Shown piece after piece: positions 5,022 to 7,050 of a DNA stretch of 7,050 bases. Source of the DNA: Croceicoccus sp. (GTDB lineage: Bacteria; Pseudomonadota; Alphaproteobacteria; Sphingomonadales; Sphingomonadaceae). The translations under genes were made by a program, and so were the position numbers. The stretch is taken from the NCBI GenBank assembly GCA_029936705.1, contig JAPYSD010000184.1, positions 1-7,050 of the forward strand, given 5' to 3'. Within the stretch, counting starts at the first letter, position 1. Each line of letters opens with the position of its first letter. Under the pieces are notes generated by a model, which was given only the letters and a program-made list of their open reading frames with translations, had not been told where the DNA came from and searched no databases.

Positions 5022-5356
5022 TCGCGGCTGCCCGCCAGGCGCCGGTGCTCGTCCACCGAGCGGCGCATTTCCGCGGCTTGCAGCTTCAGCGCCTTGTTCG
5101 ACAGGCGAATTTCGCGTCCCTGCTGGAAGAAGCCCAGCACCAGCCACAGGAACGCCAGCGGGCTGGACACGCCGCCGAGAAAATCGCCCAGTTCGTTGAG
5201 GTCGAGGCTGGCGGGGTTCTGCCCCTGCGCCCACAGATAGATCACCAGCCCCGCGACATAGAGCGCCGTAAGCGCCAGCCCGATGCGCGGCAGGCTGCGG
5301 CGCGCGCGGTCGTCGTCCAGTTCCGCGTCGGCGGTGATCCCGTCAGTCTCGGCCAT
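5018..5356 (-). CDS. Two-helix membrane protein with cytoplasmic coiled-coil tail, hypothetical
   Basis: A 112-residue protein. The acidic N-terminus (1-17) is followed by RARRS and a first transmembrane helix (about 25-43, GLALTALYVAGLVIYLWAQ). A loop of about 15 residues holding LDLNELGDFLGGVSSP leads to a second helix (about 60-78, ending LWLVLGFFQQG). A charged helical tail (about 81-108) looks coiled-coil. The NELGDFLGG-x-x-x-P-LAFLWLV-LGFFQQ pattern recurs in small uncharacterised bacterial membrane proteins; no role is known to me. AAAGGG lies 7 nt before the ATG. It starts 23 nt after the ridA-like gene and its stop overlaps the TTG start of the NTF2-like gene, so it is an internal operon gene. 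Confidence 0.82.
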   Translation of the reverse strand: MAETDGITADAELDDDRARRSLPRIGLALTALYVAGLVIYLWAQGQNPASLDLNELGDFLGGVSSPLAFLWLVLGFFQQGREIRLSNKALKLQAAEMRRSVDEHRRLAGSRD

Positions 5357-5379
5357 GCCCCTGCCCTTTCCGCTTCCCG

Positions 5380-5847
5380 CTACTTGCCGCCCTTGTAGGC
5401 GGTGACCTTGATCTCGACCAGGGCGTCAGGCTCGTACAGGGCGGTGATGCCGATGGCGGTCCAGGCGGGAAAGGGCGCCTTTATGTAGCGGTTCTTCACC
5501 TCGGCGAAGCTGTCGATCTGGCCGGGAAGATCGGTGTGGAAGGTCTGGATCTCGACCACGTCGTCCCAGCCCAGGCCCGCGCGTTCCAGCGTGCGCCCGA
5601 TCCGGTCGAAGGCGCGGGCGAAGCCGGGGGCCATGCCCTCGTCGCCCGGCGCCTGCCCGGCGACCACGCCCGACAGGATCACTAGGTCCCCGGCGATCAC
5701 CGCGTCCGAATAGCCGACCGCCTGCTGGAACGCGAGCGCATCGGCGTTTTCGGGCATGATGGTCTGCTTGCCGTCCTGCGCCATTGCGGCGGAACTGGCC
5801 GTGAAAATCAGTGCCAGCACGGCAACCGACAGGAACGCACGCGACAT
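5380..5847 (-). CDS. Secreted RidA (YjgF/YER057c/UK114) family protein lacking the catalytic Arg
   Basis: A 155-residue Rid-superfamily protein with an N-terminal signal peptide: SR, a hydrophobic core (AFLSVAVLALIFTASSA, 4-20) and a likely cut after AMA (23), before QDG. The Rid fold follows: YSDAVIAGDLVILSGVVAGQ (46-65), ARAFDRIGRTLERAGLGWDDVVEIQTF in part (77-103), and FPAWTAIGITAL (126-137) with VEIKVTAY (144-151). Catalytic RidA enzymes, which hydrolyse reactive enamines/imines, have Arg in the FPAR segment; here it is Trp129. Deaminase activity is therefore unlikely, and it belongs with the Arg-less Rid groups of unknown function. The ATG at 5847 is preferred over a GTG at 5895 because it gives a proper signal peptide and has GGAG 7 nt upstream. 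That ribosome site lies inside a 13-bp hairpin. Confidence 0.9.
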   Translation of the reverse strand: MSRAFLSVAVLALIFTASSAAMAQDGKQTIMPENADALAFQQAVGYSDAVIAGDLVILSGVVAGQAPGDEGMAPGFARAFDRIGRTLERAGLGWDDVVEIQTFHTDLPGQIDSFAEVKNRYIKAPFPAWTAIGITALYEPDALVEIKVTAYKGGK

Positions 5848-5849
5848 GG

Positions 5850-5886
5850 GCAGTCTCCCCCCCTTTGGATAGAGGGGGGAGACTGC
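5850..5886 (-). promoter_or_regulatory. Perfect 13-bp hairpin sequestering the ribosome site of the RidA-like gene
   Basis: GCAGTCTCCCCCC (5850-5862) and GGGGGGAGACTGC (5874-5886) are exact reverse complements with an 11-nt spacer. On the minus-strand message the arm containing GGGGGGAG, the ribosome site, is the 3' arm. It ends 2 nt before the ATG, so the folded form would hide the ribosome site fully. The stem lies wholly in the 66-nt gap after the thiC stop. It could control translation of the RidA-like gene, protect the 3' end of thiC mRNA, or act as a terminator, although no U-tract follows. Confidence 0.7.
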
Positions 5887-5913
5887 ACCGGTCACGTCAG
5901 CAGGGCAAGGCGT

Positions 5914-7050
<1,137 letters not shown>

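Noticed and set aside
5022..5234. 71-codon upstream extension of the NTF2-like gene
   Set aside because: It lies inside the membrane-protein gene in another frame and is Pro/Gly/Arg-rich. The domain begins at the TTG at 5021.
5848..5895. GTG start at 5895 for the RidA-like protein
   Set aside because: It would bury the signal peptide 16 residues inside the protein and has no ribosome site; the ATG at 5847 has both features right.

Overview
The window is GC-rich chromosomal DNA from an alphaproteobacterium, most likely a sphingomonad (Sphingomonadales). This placement is inferred from the style of the proteins (a short phasin-like protein ending in NRRRLSR, a stand-alone SWIB protein, a YbhB-type PEBP) and from codon bias, not from a marker gene. 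I see no mobile element, CRISPR array, prophage gene, rRNA or tRNA. It reads as ordinary housekeeping and stress-related sequence with several small, poorly characterised genes and some notable intergenic inverted repeats.

Layout, left to right. A plus-strand membrane-protein tail (1-150, probably an ion channel) converges on a minus-strand pair: a SWIB-domain protein (208-459) and, upstream of it, a PEBP/YbhB-like protein (537-1142). A 472-bp stretch with no convincing gene (1146-1617) follows and ends with a perfect 9-bp palindrome before a DUF2061 membrane protein (1618-1839, plus). That gene converges, 5 nt apart, on a short phasin-like protein (1845-2171, minus). The phasin-like gene is divergent from an OsmC-family peroxiredoxin (2335-2760, plus). 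A 239-bp intergenic region rich in nested inverted repeats (2761-2999) separates osmC from pyroglutamyl-peptidase I (3000-3602) and a YaiI/YqxD (UPF0178) protein (3646-4134), both plus.

Next come two small genes, each under 50 codons: a 44-aa lysine-rich protein (4230-4364, plus) and a 48-aa charged protein (4413-4559, minus). They converge on a strong hairpin (4377-4396).

The rest is a co-oriented minus-strand block. Read in transcription order it is thiC (3' part, entering from the right edge), a secreted RidA-like protein, a two-helix membrane protein with a coiled-coil tail, an NTF2/SnoaL-like protein starting at a TTG that overlaps the previous stop, and the 48-aa protein. Spacings of 66, 23, -2 and 33 nt suggest one transcription unit or two. 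The most striking signal in the window is in the thiC-ridA gap: a perfect 13-bp inverted repeat whose 3' arm contains the ridA Shine-Dalgarno and ends 2 nt before the ATG. It could be a translational switch, a processing or stability stem after thiC, or a U-less terminator. The RidA-like protein also has Trp where catalytic RidA enzymes have Arg.
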